Notes under the pieces: generated by a model
What the model saw: only the letters and a program-made list of their open reading frames with translations
Database searches by the model: none
Told to the model about the DNA's origin: nothing
NCBI RefSeq assembly: GCF_910592395.1
Contig: NC_088318.1
Span: 15,562,349 to 15,626,348, forward strand
Length of the DNA: 64,000 nt
Source of the DNA: Lineus longissimus
Lineage: Eukaryota; Nemertea; Pilidiophora; Heteronemertea; Lineidae
Direction: 5' to 3'
Shown: positions 34,824 through 48,430 of the stretch, piece after piece
Layout: each line of letters starts with the position of its first letter
How positions within the stretch are numbered: the stretch's first letter is position 1
Position numbers and translations under genes: made by a program

Positions 34824-37800
34824 CTATACCCGCAGCCCTCTTCTTGTGTTGTCAGTTGTCAGAGGCACGTTTGCTTTAATGTACTGAAAAGATCAAAACA
34901 GAAATGAGTGAATGTAAATAGCTCGGTAGAAATACCCATCAGAAATTTTACATGGACTTGGGAAAAATTCACATTTATGTGCACCTGATTTCTATGGTAA
35001 CAATCCCTGGTGAGACAACCAATACCTACAGTTCAGAATCAATTCCTTAAAGACAACATTGCAGACAAATTTATACAAACCTCTTGCAGTCTTTTCTTGT
35101 ATTGACCTCCACTCTCCTTCTTCTTCTTTCCTGGTACTGTTTTCTCCAGACGCTCCAACTGACACTTCAGGTCGCCCTCCTCCATGATTGCTACTGGGTC
35201 AATCCCATGACGGTTGATCAGCATTACAAGATATTCCTTGTAATGAACCCTGAAAAGAGAACAATGAGTAGATAAATTCCTCATTCATCAATATAGACAA
35301 GACAGGATCTGCACCTTCCGATAATTCTTCTGATTCTTGTCACAAAAACAGATCATTTTTCAATCACTTACTCGCACAACCCAGCCTCATGCCGTTTGGT
35401 TGAATTTCCACACCGCTCATCTTTAAGGCCATTTGGTGTTTCCTTCTGTTCCATGACACTACACTTCTTCTCCTCTTCTTCTTTCTCTTCCTCCTCCTCT
35501 TCCTCTTCTCCAGCTTCCTCATCCTCTGGAGTAACATCTGTCATGAACGAAATATCATTACTCTGGAAAAAAGAAGGTTAAAAAAGTCACCGAATTTTAG
35601 GCAACAGAATGTACCTGTAGAACATCTGCATCGCAGACAGTTACCTGTTCACCATGAACAGCTGGATGACCTTGTAGACATAAAAAATCATAGCGTACCT
35701 CCAGAAGTTTCTTCAATTTTTGGACATCGTTGTCCCTCAGGTAGTAAAGGCAGTTTCTCGGGTGGTGACAATGAAGGCCAGAGTTAGCGCATCGCCGTAA
35801 GAGGCCACACGACTGAAACACAACAAGAAACATAGATTATAGACACACATATCAGAAATCCTTCTTCCGGGCTCAAGACCTGCAGAAAATATTCTATCTT
35901 CTGCTAATATGATCTATATAACATAAAAATGATGGTACTATAATGTCTGGTTGCCATGAAAAGGTTCCAATAACCCCACATGGAGTGTCTTACAGAAGTG
36001 TTGCCGGCTCAAAGAATCCTAAAGAACGTGCTTATCAAGGTTGACATAGTTCTCGTTCCGTTCACTGAAATCTCGAAATACAAAGGATCAGAATATCAAA
36101 CTTACATCACCCTTTTTGAAAACATTGTTGCATCCGCTGCAGAATTCCCATCCACACTGGATGCATATAAAATGCATACATCCTCCTCTTGCAAGGGCAT
36201 ATCTGTATTTGCAGTTGGGACAATCTGAAAATTATCATAAAGAATCATATGACCAGTTTCAGAAAAGGAGAGGAGGCCTTTTGATAATAGAGAAAAGTGT
36301 TCAGGGCAACCTGAGAGAAATCAAGCATCACAGACAGGTTTAATCAAGCCAGCTATTGATTTTCTTCAAAATCTATTTTTCTATCGCGATTTTAACAATA
36401 TGGGATCAAATAAATGGCCAACATTATTCAATCAGAAATCATCAATCTAACAGCTTTATCATTGATTAAGCAATGCACCGAGTTATTAAATACTTAGAGA
36501 GGTATTGTTTTGATCATGATTTCACTGACAAGCACAAACTTCCCCTTTCACTGAGGCGGTTATAAGTTCATACCGATGCCATTTTCCTGGAGATGCCTTG
36601 CCAGGCCAGCAGTTTGTCGTTCCGGGTCATTGTCATACTTCCACTGGGTGAACTGTTCACAAGTCAGATCTTCATGCTGGGGTTCCCACTGGAAGAGAAT
36701 AATACGGACATCAAGAGGTTGTAAGGCCAGAATCTGGGATTCATTAGATCATGCATGAGAAGACATGCATTCATCAAATCCTGACCACATATACTTTTTT
36801 ATAATAAAATGACAAAAATTCAGTCAACTGAGAAGTCAAAAGGAGCAAGTCGGCAAACTTCTAGTAGATTTGAGATAAAATACCTTATCTTTACAGTTGA
36901 AGCAGGTGGCCTGATGACATTCTGGACATGTCATTTTCAGCTGTCCTTCTTCATTGTTGAAAATGATACCACACTCGCACTGAAATCATCACAAAAATCA
37001 ATCAAAAATCATGAATTGAATTTAACATCACTGAAAACTGGGTGATGGTAGCCATCAAAGGCTGTAAGGCAAGTTAATCTAACTCATTTTTTTTACCTTC
37101 CTTTAAACTTGAAATTTGATCCATGGTGCAGCCCACATTCTATTTGGTAACATCATTTTTGATGCAATGCATTAGAGGGACATTGCAGTACATTTACATG
37201 GGATGTTGTTTTTTAATGCAAATAATATGGTTTCCAGCAGGACCGTGAATCAGTCAGATATTGTTACTTACATGAGCGCACCATCGAAAGTTCGGCTCCT
37301 GCATGAGATGTCGATCACGTAACTTTTTCTGGAAGAGCTGGTAGGTCGCATCATCAAGCAGATTCTTGAGCTAAAACATCACACAAATCACGACTTTATT
37401 TACATGTTATCAGCCTAGAGGGTGCTGTGGAATACATCAGAAGTACTGTAAACATAACATTTTCGTGCCTTTTTATACAAATAAAACTCTCTTCAAGAGT
37501 GCAACTGTGCTTTCCAAGTGTGTTGGCATGAAGCATGTGCCATCAGGTAACCCTAATTTTTCATTAAGTGTAGTTATCTTTCAATTTTTTCACTCGCGGA
37601 CTGAAACCTGATAGAAAATCTAACATTTTTGAAAATGAATACTTACAATCAGATCCAGTATCTGGAAATGAGTGTCTGCTTTAGTGTCAGTGTTAGTGTT
37701 TTGTAAGTCTGGTTCACCACACACTGGACATGCCATGTGACGTGCTTCACGGTCACGCGCCGCGTACTGGAAGTTCTCCGTTAAACATCCTTCACAAATC

Positions 37801-40800
37801 TTACACTGGCAATGGATCAAGTTTCGGATCTGAAAAACAAGTGGAGGGAGTTACCACCGACACATCCTGAACTAGTTTGTGTCAAATACAAAACTGCACA
37901 TCATTATGAACAGTAAATATTTTCCATCAATTGTACATGTTGTGTTTCACATAAAAAATTTTGAAAATTAAACAATTCATTAACTCCCCATCTCATATTA
38001 CAATTTTTTGTTTCCCATTTCCAAACCCTTTCTGGATTCTCACAAATCTGGTCCAAAATCTCTCACTTGAGCAGAACTAATACATTTCGACTTACCTTAT
38101 TCATGGGGAATTTACAGAAGCACATTGTGCAATCCTGCTGCAGATACGATTTACATCTTTCGAGATCGCCATTGGCATTACGGGCCGCATCGACAATATC
38201 TTCCAATGTAGACTCTGCGAGGTCAAGCGCACGATCCTGCAGTACATCCAAAATAACCTCTGCTGCTTCCCAGGTATTCAGCCTTCCCTGAACAAGAAGG
38301 GCACGGACCCGACGCTGGAATGATAAACACATGGTGTGGACAATAAAGATTAGGGCTGGAAGGTAAAGAAAAGAATGTTGTTTGAGCAAGAATGACCACA
38401 TGGTCCTACCGTATGTCATTTAATTAGGATCGTGTTCCTACTACATGTACATCCTATCTAGGGGGTAGTGATTAGATGCTTTATGTTACGGAAACGGGAT
38501 AAGCCTGATGAGTCATTGGTGGCTCAGGCAATATAGCCATGTAGATGTTAACTTTTAATTAAATATTCAGTCCTGTCCCTATAAACATTCATATCCCAAC
38601 AACCTGAACAGGGACCTCATATTCTTACTGGTTCACTGTGCCATTTGTCACCATTTGTTATATATATTACCTCCTTGTCATTGTTATCATTTTGTATGAA
38701 CTCCCGGAACTCCTCCTGTCTTATGGCTATCTCCGCCTCCTCCTCATTCCAGACTGCAGCCAGCGTCATCTCAATCACAGCCTCATTCAGCTTTGTTATC
38801 ACTTCATATTCATTACCATTACATTCTCCTACAAGTTTGATGATATCTTCAACTGGAACGTCAGTGACTTCTTTCAGGCGATCAACCTGCAAATAAATCG
38901 AAATTAAACACATTTATTTTCAAGGAAGAGTCTCCATGGACATCAAGAAGAGAAAAACAGATCTAAAGAATCTATGCTATTGTCAATTATGAAGAAGTTA
39001 CCACAGTAGAATTAATCCTTTCAATTCATCACTGGATTGACAAATAACCTTAATAGAGAGGTGTCCTGATTCCAAAGGTCAGATTGAATGGAAATGACCA
39101 ATTTGAGACTAAAATCAGTGTCCTGCTCAAAGAGGTGTTCGCTTAAGGAAGTTCCATGGTACTTACCATTTCCTTCCTGGTCTTCTGACATTTCTCAATC
39201 GCTGTGTCGACATGTTTGCACTCCATCAAGGCCGACTCCATCTCTCTCATCGTCAGATTACTCAAAACGTTGGGGTTGTCACCGGCCCCGTGATGATTTG
39301 CCTGTGCTATCACGTTCTCCTTGAAAGTGTCCCAGTACTGCTGCAGCCATTCGAATGGAGTTAGCTGCCAATCATCGCTGTGGTTGGCTGCAATCTCAAA
39401 CTGGTCTATGTCATACTCTCCACCTTCAAAGCTCTGGAAAGATTTGCAATCATGACAAAATGAACGTAACTACAAACGCACATAGGAGGTTGGGCACAAC
39501 CACAAACGCTGCTTGCGCCCTCATGTGTATCATGGTCTACCATATACATGTACACCTCTCGCTCTATTGTGGCACATGAAATCGAGAAGTAGAAGGACCT
39601 GAGAGAGTAATTTTCACAACACCCCTTTCAAATTTACTTGACAAAGGTTCTGCCAAGTATAAATGTGGCCCATCACTGGTATATACAATCTAACGAAGCA
39701 CCATGCAAATTCCCAGTGTAGTTCTCAACTGCAGCAGAAACCCACTGGTGTTGTGTCCACTGACAGCAACTCTCCGCACTCGCCAGGCCCTCTGCTACCT
39801 CTTGACTGATCACCTTTCTTCGCTTACCCTTAGGTTCTTGACCATTGCCAGGCCCTCTGCTTTCTGTTGAGTATGTAGCTTTTTCTCTTCTTCATGTTTA
39901 GCAAAAGTGCGTCCGAGGGTCTGACTAGCAAATTTATTCTTAAAATCCTTCTCTTCGAGCGTCAACTCTTTCATACTCGGTACTTCAAACGCTTTGGCCT
40001 GTGAACAGAAAAAAAATTAATTAGGGGTTATAGAAAAACAGTGATTTTATGTGAGAGGGTAAACTTTCTTGCAAAAACAGCTTCACTGCTACATCAAATC
40101 ATACCATATTAGAGGCATCTAATTCCAAATTTTGCACAGGGCCACTTAATTTGAGTCAATCTATCATAAGGGTGCCACCGAGCGTACTAATCTCCTAGTC
40201 ATTAGCACAGTCATCACTTACCAATGGTCTATTTCCAATTGCCATCACTTTCAATTTTTCTGAAGCTGCTTTCACATCCTGGTCACTATCCACAGATTTT
40301 GGGTTGATGTTTTCTTTTTCACACATCAAGCATTGAGAATTTCCAGGCTCATTGACATTGTGAAACGTACAGAACTGACACTCCCACTTCGACTGAGGCT
40401 TTTCTGGCACACGCTTCCTAAAATAATCAGGCTTTGGCACATTTTGGACCAAAACGGGCTGGAAAGAACCAAGGCTATCTAAGGGTATGATGCCAGGAGG
40501 TCTCAAAACATCTTGGAAAATGTTGTCATCTCGACTTTCCCCTGACTGCACGCCTTGGAAGTGGATTTGTGATGGCACTGGAGAGTTTACAACAGATTTT
40601 GGCCGCAATGGAGGAATATCCTTATCTGCCCAGGCTTGTTTTGGGAGAACATTCTGATACGTATTTTCAACAAGCTTCTTGTTGGTTACGCCACGAAGAT
40701 TGCTTTCAATGACAATGTCAGATGAATATTTCCCCATGCCGAATTTTTCACGATATTCACACAAATCACAAAACACCTCAAGTTTTTCTTCAAGCTGGGT

Positions 40801-43800
40801 TTCCATTCTTTTGCATTCTGGATTTTCAGGGTCCTTTTTTGTAGTCTTGTAGATTTCAATGCCCTTGTTGAGGGCTTTTATTTCCGTTTCAAGTTTCTTA
40901 AGTTCCATATCCAGCATGACTTGCCGAATCGCAGGGTCATTCTTCAACAGACTTTCCAAAATTCTTGATGTGGGCTTCTCAGGTTTCCCATGGAGAGGTT
41001 TAGGAGGCACTGGGGGTGGCTGGAAAAAGATAGAGATTTAGGTGAATATTTTTAAACAACATCCATGCTATCAAACACTAAATCCATGGTTATACCAATG
41101 ATAAATCCCAATTTATTCGATTGTTTTCAAATAATCTATATTTTATACAGACCTCCCAGTGATCAATAATGAAAGGAAACTGGGAATTTAGGACCGCAAG
41201 CCAAATGTTATTAAATACAACTCGTCGTGGATAAACAGGACTCCTTTGAGATCTCTAAATTAACAACATGGACATGGTTGGCAGAAGTCAGAACAAAATT
41301 TCCAGGCGTTGCTTCCTGTTATGCCTGCGCATTGATAAGGACCCAAGGTTTGGACCACCTTATGCATTCATAACTGGTTAGGCAACCAAAACTGCTGTGG
41401 TTAGAGCAAAATACTGAAGCAGTCAAAAAGCATTTCAATTCAAGTTATTCATTTTTGTTTCAGAATAGAAATTGATACCTCACTATCAGTATTGTCTCCC
41501 GATAACTGTGGGGTGGAGCTAAAACCTCAGGCTCCTCCTCAATTACAGTCAACATTTCAACTCCACCCTCGCAGTTTTGGTCATGCAACCCATACCTTCA
41601 GTTTGGTATCAATTCTTCAAATACAAGGTCGGTTAGCGTACTAGATTGCAGCAATAGCTTCATGTAAAGAGGCGACTCATATCTCTACTGTATTACTACT
41701 AGATTTGGTACAGTTTTGAAGCTAGGAGTTATGTGCACGATCAGCTAATCGTATCATAAACTGTCGTGCAGGAGAGGCCATAGGATATGGATAATACTAC
41801 TGCATCAAAGCAACTTCAGGCACAGTTCTCAGCTTCAGACTGGGTTTCTTAAAAAGAGCTAATAGGCCACACAGTGGTTGAATAGGCAAGTCCTAGCTAA
41901 GAAACTCATTATGTGTCAGGGAAAAGGACAGTAGGCTCATGTCTACATAATATTCTGTTACTCACAACTTTCTTTTGAGAAAGCCCCCGCTTCTTTTGCA
42001 TTTTATTTGGCCTCGGAGGGGGGACAGGTTTTTTATCAGACTGACATGAATGACTCACAATTCCGCTCTCCAATTTTTGGCAATTCTTGTTTGCACTTAC
42101 AGGTTCATCAACTAACATTGATGCATACATTGACTCCTCTTGTATGCTTGACGGCCCCAATGATGGCGCAGAACCCCTGGAAATAAAGGAATGAAAAGTT
42201 ATAATACTGAAGTGCTGGAAAGCTTCTTAGAATATTTTGATATTTCTCCACATCTGGGGTTCTGATGCAAAAAGCTCTCATCAGTGAAAGCAGAGAAACG
42301 TAAAGCAATTTACCCGTATGCCAGAGTACATGGAGATTTCAGTGGTGGCTTCATGCAGTTTACAGAAGCCATCCTCAGATGGTGAAAGATCAGTTAAATA
42401 TTTGACAAAATATTTCAAACTTTCCAATGAGAATAAAACCTAAGTCATGGAGTCTTTCCCAGTTCATTCTACTGGGGCTCTCATGTAACGCAATTAGACA
42501 AGACAATTACACACACGTATAAGACATGTAAAACATGAGAAAGAATGGGTGCAATATTCAAAGCTTTCACAAATAAGGGCAAGAACCTTTTTCTGGAGCC
42601 ACCATTTCACAGTAAGATTATAAGATATAACATGATCATTTGAATGTATTTTGTTGCTTTTCACCAACTTACACTTCTTTTTTTGGTATCACAACAACTG
42701 CCTTCTCCCCTGAAACTGTTTTTGGTGAATTCACGTGAGGGCCCGAAGTATCACTTGGAGAGATATGGAATTGTTGTATCAGCTGCGGCGTCCATAACTG
42801 GACATTCTCATAGTACTTTGCGCCAGCTTTGCTCTCAAGACCCCCATGTTGCGTGTCAACCCCTTCATGTGGGAATGCCGCCCTGGCAGACGTTGCCATC
42901 TCCTTTTGTTCGATTAAATCTTTGACAGATATTTGACTGGCAGACGGCTTCTTGTGATGTTCTAGCACTCGATGTGTTTGACCTTGGCTTTCAGATTCCT
43001 GCACCTGGCCACTACTTGACACCGAACCGCCAGTCTGCCTCGATGCCTGGATATCTCTCAAGCCATGATTTTGACGATTTGGGTGGTTATGCCACGACCT
43101 GTCACAGCCTTTACAGTGGGTTTTATTACAAGTTTGACAGTATTTGAATATGTCTGGTTTCTTGCCACACATCTGACATGATGAAACATGAATAGCCTTT
43201 CCTGAAAAGGAACAAGAGAACTGTATTAAGTTGACTTCAAAATGTATTTATGTTTTGATCAAGGAAGGAGAATACCGTCCCTGCAGGGCCATATTTAGTG
43301 TGAAGGGCAGGGGTAACTACTGCCCCGAGCCATCAGCAATAAATGCATTCTTCGTTCCCCAAGAAAACCTATTGCCTCCCCATCTAGAAAGTTAAGCCCT
43401 GCACCAGTAAATACATCAAACAAATGCTATTGATACATTATGCATACAGTGCCATTTTTCATGAAACAGAGTATATGTACATATGACCCACTCCAGTGTA
43501 GTCTGAAGTAAAAAAAATCTAAACAGCAAACAGTCATCACCTTTAACATAGAGATGAGAAATAGGAATTGTTTCTGTACCGTGTTGCCCTTTATCAGATG
43601 GGGCCTGGGGCATTTGGGGGCTCTCATGCCAGTATTTACAACACTGTTGACAATAAGGCAAGTTATCGCAAAGCCAACAGTTACAGAGAACGGAGGTTGG
43701 GAAAGTCTCACAAACTCGACAAAGTTCTTGCGACTGGGCGATCCTCTGTCCTGTGAGACGAGGTGCTGGAAAGTTTAAGAGTGGGAAATGATTACAAAAG

Positions 43801-46800
43801 GGCACTATGCTGAGAATATGTTAAAATGGAACTTGAGCAATTTGGAAGTAAATGGGGTAAGAAGTCAGATTGGAAGATTCTAGGGCATTTCCTATAAGAA
43901 AAAGTGGCACCGTTATTCTGTAATCTAAATGCTTTTAGTCATTGCTGAGTCAATTTCAGAAATCAGTGATTTTCTTCAAAAATCTCCATGACTTATTTTC
44001 ATTTTAGAATATGACATAAAGCAAATGTTTTTATGGTTTTACCAAGCCGAAAATTACCAATAAATGAGCACCAAAATATTGACGAGATATTTTCACAATT
44101 TTTGAAGAGCATTTGAATAACTAGACAGCCGTGACACGTAAATGCAAAAATTGTCAAGACTACATAGGCAAAGGTTTGCCTGTGTATTCAGTTGAAGCAA
44201 GATATAATAGAAAACTGGAAATCACAAACCTGGTTGACTTGTGGTTGGAACTATACGAAGGACCTCAGCTGCCACTGGTAAAGGAGGCTGTCTTGGTGGA
44301 GATGTCTTCTTGAGCAGATGTTGGCCAACTCCCTGGAGTCAAGTATTGGAAGTAAGAATTGATTGTGTGAATGTTTATTCAGTACAGATTTTTGCAAAGA
44401 TTTTGTTCAATGCCACATTTTCACACTAGTGTCTTGATTTTTCAATCGATATATGGATGACGCGATTGAATCCCACATGCTGTGTTAATTGTGATAGAAC
44501 GTATCCACAACTGAAAGGCATCTGTACTGAACTAAAATCAAGACTTCTGGGTAGAGTCAAAATTCCGCCCCAAACCTTTGACCAAAGGGCAACAGGTTTG
44601 CGCCTACATTTCAGTTCAAACTTTAGTCTCAGGTCAGAATTTAGTAGAGAGACCCACCAGTGTTGTGCAGTGTTTAATCTCCAATGAATGATTACCATAA
44701 TATTCTATACTCACAGGAGCCATCCCAACCAGTGGCACTCCCCCTGGAGGGAGTTGTCTAACACTCATAGGTTGATCATTGAATATTACATCACTCACTG
44801 TCGAAGTAGGCCTAGTTGGCATCGCTTGTTGAGATGTGTTCGCCAAACCTTGTGGAACCCTTTAAAAGATAGTTTAAAAACGATATCGGCATATGTTTTG
44901 ACCCAACACTGAAATATCATTCTTTAGTATGCAAAGCCCAGAGCAGAATTTTTCAACAGTCACTGTATAAAATGTCTCAATGATCATCTCAACGAACTCA
45001 AAAGTTCATACTTGTTAGAATATGTCAATTCCGTCTGTCATGTTTTACACTTTGAAAAAGAGGCGATAGGAAAGCATTGAGTAACTTTTGGCTTAAACGA
45101 ACATTTCGGCAAATGCTCCGTCGAAGATCTGAAAATGTTCAGCTGTTTTAACCCTGGCCCAAACTGCAAGTTAAATCTTATGAGAATTTAGTCTACTAAT
45201 TTTTCTCAGGTAAAATAGTGTTGTTGCCTTACCAGTAATTGACAATATTCTACATTGTATGATTGAAACTGTGAATGAAAATCTTATCAGACAGTAACAC
45301 CAATGCATACAGTTAAGCGGTTCATAATGAAGGCGAAAGCATTTAATCATAAATTCTAAACAGAACAATCGAATTCCCCAAATGATATAAATAGATGAAA
45401 CCAGGAAAATTTTGAGGCCTTAACTGATTGACAAGGCTGAATAAATGAGGTCATCCCACCATTGCTCAATAGATTAACACAATGAGTCAGAAGGACAAAC
45501 GAAACTAAAAGAAGAATATATGTCACAGAGACATGTTCTCCTTGTGCACAAGCGATATTTGTATATTCAATCTACACAAAACACATTTTTTTATGCAAGT
45601 CTGATTTGACTTTGCAAAGAAAACTTGATCATTTTGGTTAAAGACATACAGTTAAAACGATATACATGTAAGCCAATAACACGTTAGTGATACAAACCTT
45701 GCCGTCATCGATATGTGTGCCTCAATATAGCATGGGAAAGGATGCTGGCCTTTTGCATATGTGTCCAATTCATACTTTCCGATCAGCAGGTCTGCACTCA
45801 GCTCCACCACTGTATCCCGATGTGGTTCTGTATGGTCTGGGAAGGCCAGTCCACCATTGACTTCTTGAGTGTATCCCAACTGGCAGAGAATGTGTCGTCC
45901 TCCCTGAAATTATCAACAGGGTAGAATTAGAAAATAGTACAGTCATAACTTACTACGTCACATGATGAGTCTCTTCTAAATTAAGATTAAGTTGCTCTCA
46001 AATAATTAGGACAAACTTCCCTACTGTAATTTTGTCATGCCCTCTTTTATAAGAGAAACTTCCACTGCCTTTTCATTGTTTTTGACATTGTTTAGGACAA
46101 GAAGATAACCTTTCAAAAGCTAGTTAGTTAAGTAAAAGTCTGATGAGCTATGGCCCACGAATGGCCTATCAGGCTGGGGCTCATCCGGTAGCATTAAGCA
46201 ACTAGGAGTATCACTTCCCCTGACAGGATGCTGATCTTTTGCAGGTTAACTTACAAGGCAAGCCTGGAACCCATTTTTACGCCTGGGTTTTTGGAAAAAT
46301 GTAGTGTTAGGTGTCTAGCTCAAGAAAATGGTAATGAAACAGCTGAGATCCTCATAAGAGTTAAACCTATGACATCCTGATTACGAGTCTGGTGCTCCTA
46401 CCACTATGCCATAAGTGTCCCTAGCATATTGAAAAGTGAGGTTGCAATAGATTAGAAAATGTTCGCACAATTCTAGGAACCATTTGTGTGGCATCCAGTG
46501 AACCGACCGCAACTGAATCATGCTGTTATGAACAACTCATAACACCAGCTACTACTCCAGCTGTTCCAACTTACCACAAGACTGTCCACCTTCTCGTGAA
46601 ATACACTGTTTGAGAATTTGACAACTTTCCAGAACTGAGGTCTTTCTGTGACATCCTTGAGCAAGTTCCTCCCATAGCGGTAAAGGATATTGAAAGCACT
46701 TGAGAGCTTACCCAGGCTTTCTCTCTCCTGAAAGATGTTTCGTTTAATTGAGAATTTTGTGGACTCGTGAGTAGTTACATTATACACTACATTTTTCTGC

Positions 46801-47233
46801 AAAATTATGTAGATATGTAGATGGGAGTGCCTTTTATCTTTATATAAACAACTTATGGGACGAAGTATTTTGGAGAGTCAAATGACGCCCATCTTGTAAT
46901 CAATCTGGTAAGCAAGTGAGTTCACTACAACACATTTAGATGTATTCAATACTTTGTCTGGCTTATACCTACCGTGCCATTCTTTGAAAGTAAGTCATTG
47001 ATCAACAACGAATGACACTTGTTCTGCAGTGGCACGTCAACAAGAAGAAGGATACGAAGTGTCTCATCACAGTTTGGTTTTGATTCTTTAGATTCGATCA
47101 GCTGCATCAATTGTGTGCGCAAATAGATGATATGGTTCTTCATCGAAGTGCTTTCCTCTTCAGACGTATCCGGCACACTAACGTAAAGCGAGTTGTCATC
47201 TTGTAGGTCATTGTACCTCTCAAACTCCATCAT
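34824..47233 (-). CDS. RNF31: HOIP, linear-ubiquitin RBR E3 ligase (LUBAC catalytic subunit)
   Basis: 23 exons join in frame to 1592 residues (human 1072). Exons: 47233-46973, 46796-46575, 45903-45698, 44859-44715, 44332-44230, 43765-43541, 43201-42673, 42373-42314, 42176-41966, 41019-40222, 39998-39828, 39433-39167, 38886-38671, 38314-38096, 37829-37647, 37370-37272, 36979-36884, 36688-36574, 36224-36106, 35812-35699, 35562-35372, 35249-35081, 34883-34824. HOIP builds Met1-linked ubiquitin chains that drive NF-kB signalling. Domains: PUB about 100-215 ([23 protein letters not shown]); two B-box-like fingers about 327-360 and 395-430; one NZF about 866-893; UBA region in exons 12-14; RING1, IBR and RING2 about 1200-1415 with catalytic Cys1391 in GGCMHF; LDD about 1455-1592 ([17 protein letters not shown]). 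A helical insert precedes the NZF and a Glu-rich run precedes the LDD. The start is the first ATG after a 5' UTR acceptor and an in-frame stop. Confidence 0.95.
39049..39157. repeat. Copy of a dispersed agagaggtgtcc repeat abutting an RNF31 splice donor
   Basis: The stretch starts taatagagaggtgtcc, continues with gtcctgctcaaagaggtgttc, and ends ggaagttccatgg within ten bases of the exon 12 donor. Related copies lie at 31571-31633 and 8733-8766, so this is an interspersed family. Confidence 0.6.
46130..46430 (-). mobile_element. tRNA-derived SINE-like copy in RNF31 intron 2
   Basis: On the minus strand, a box A-like TGGCATAGTGG (46401-46411 on plus) and a box B-like GGTTTAACTCT (46357-46367) are spaced as in a tRNA head, with an anticodon-region word ACTCGTAATC between them. 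A body of about 220 bases follows, to about 46130. It is not a functional tRNA gene because the stems are degenerate. The 3' limit is estimated. Confidence 0.62.
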
Positions 47234-48420
47234 GCTAGAGTCAATCTTTCTCACCGACAATAACTTGTGCTTTCCTCCTTCAACCTGTTATCATTCACTC
47301 ACCTGAAAGATAATTTTACTGACTGAAAGAGTAATTATACAGATCAGTGTTCTCAGCTGCCCATTTCGGTCAGGTACTGAGGTAGGCCATAAGTCATTCC
47401 ATGATTCACGAATCATAAGCCAAAACAATACAGCGGGCCGGACCGCTCCGGTGCAGTGGCATGCGCGGTGAAGCCAACGACCCAACGTTAACGCCACAAC
47501 CGATTTCCTCGGCGCTCAGGGTGGAAATCCACAGACGAGATGTCTTTCTTTTCTCTATTTTTCTCAATGAATGCTGTGCTAATACATCACGGTACGGTAC
47601 CCAGTGCCGTGGCAGTATCGATCGAGTGATTCACCGAATCATGAATTTTTTTGGTCTACTTCTGACTCTCCGACTACTGCCTGTGCCCTTCTAAGCAGAT
47701 TTCTTGAATATTGACGGGAGAGGGTAACATATACTTCACAAAAATCTTATTTCGTACCTTAGAACACACGTTTTCGTGGTAGTTCGTTGTAAACATCTCT
47801 GAACTCGATCTTCTGTGGAAATCAAAATGTGGGGTTTCCCCATACCGCGATTTGGACAATCCTCATGTTCTTGATTGATCATGTTGAGCGATGTAAACGA
47901 GGTTTCCACCTCATTATCATAATATATGTGAACGGCAAACTGGTAAACTACCATCCTGAGATACAGGTTTTTGACACTCCTACCTCGTATACAAAATATC
48001 GAGAGGCGGAGTATTGAAAATCACTGGTTATGTCAGGATGGTAAACTACGTGAAGTTATTACATTGCACAGCGAACCTATCTTTGCGCTCACCTCTCTAA
48101 ATCAGTGGGGGCTATCAGGTAGGAGATGGTGGCCTCCAGCTAATTACTTGACAGTTAGGAACTTCGATCGTCTGCTAGTTTGACATCCAAGGCAGACCAT
48201 TGCGTCATCCTAATTTGGTGTCCTGCTTTGGAGAATGATCTCCTTATGGTGAAGCGAGGCCGGTCCATGCACTGCGTCCGGAGTGTAGTTTGACTGACAG
48301 TGACACCTATCGATGACTTCAAGCAACTTAATATGACCTACTTAGCTACTGCCTCCCATATGGACACTGCATTTGGTCCCCAACTCGCAACTGGTCGTTT
48401 ATTGCATTTGAGGACTCCCA
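47234..48420. promoter_or_regulatory. RNF31 upstream region
   Basis: An acceptor tract (attatctttcag on the minus strand, near 47305) shows that the RNF31 5' UTR is spliced, so the promoter lies further right. The stretch around 47400-47540 is comparatively GC-rich and could hold a promoter. No TATA box or coding sequence was recognised. Confidence 0.4.
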
Positions 48421-48430
48421 AGTTACTAAA

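Noticed and set aside
46352-46425. Functional tRNA gene on the minus strand
   Set aside because: Box A and B are present, but the acceptor and other stems do not pair properly and a long non-tRNA body follows, which fits a SINE better.
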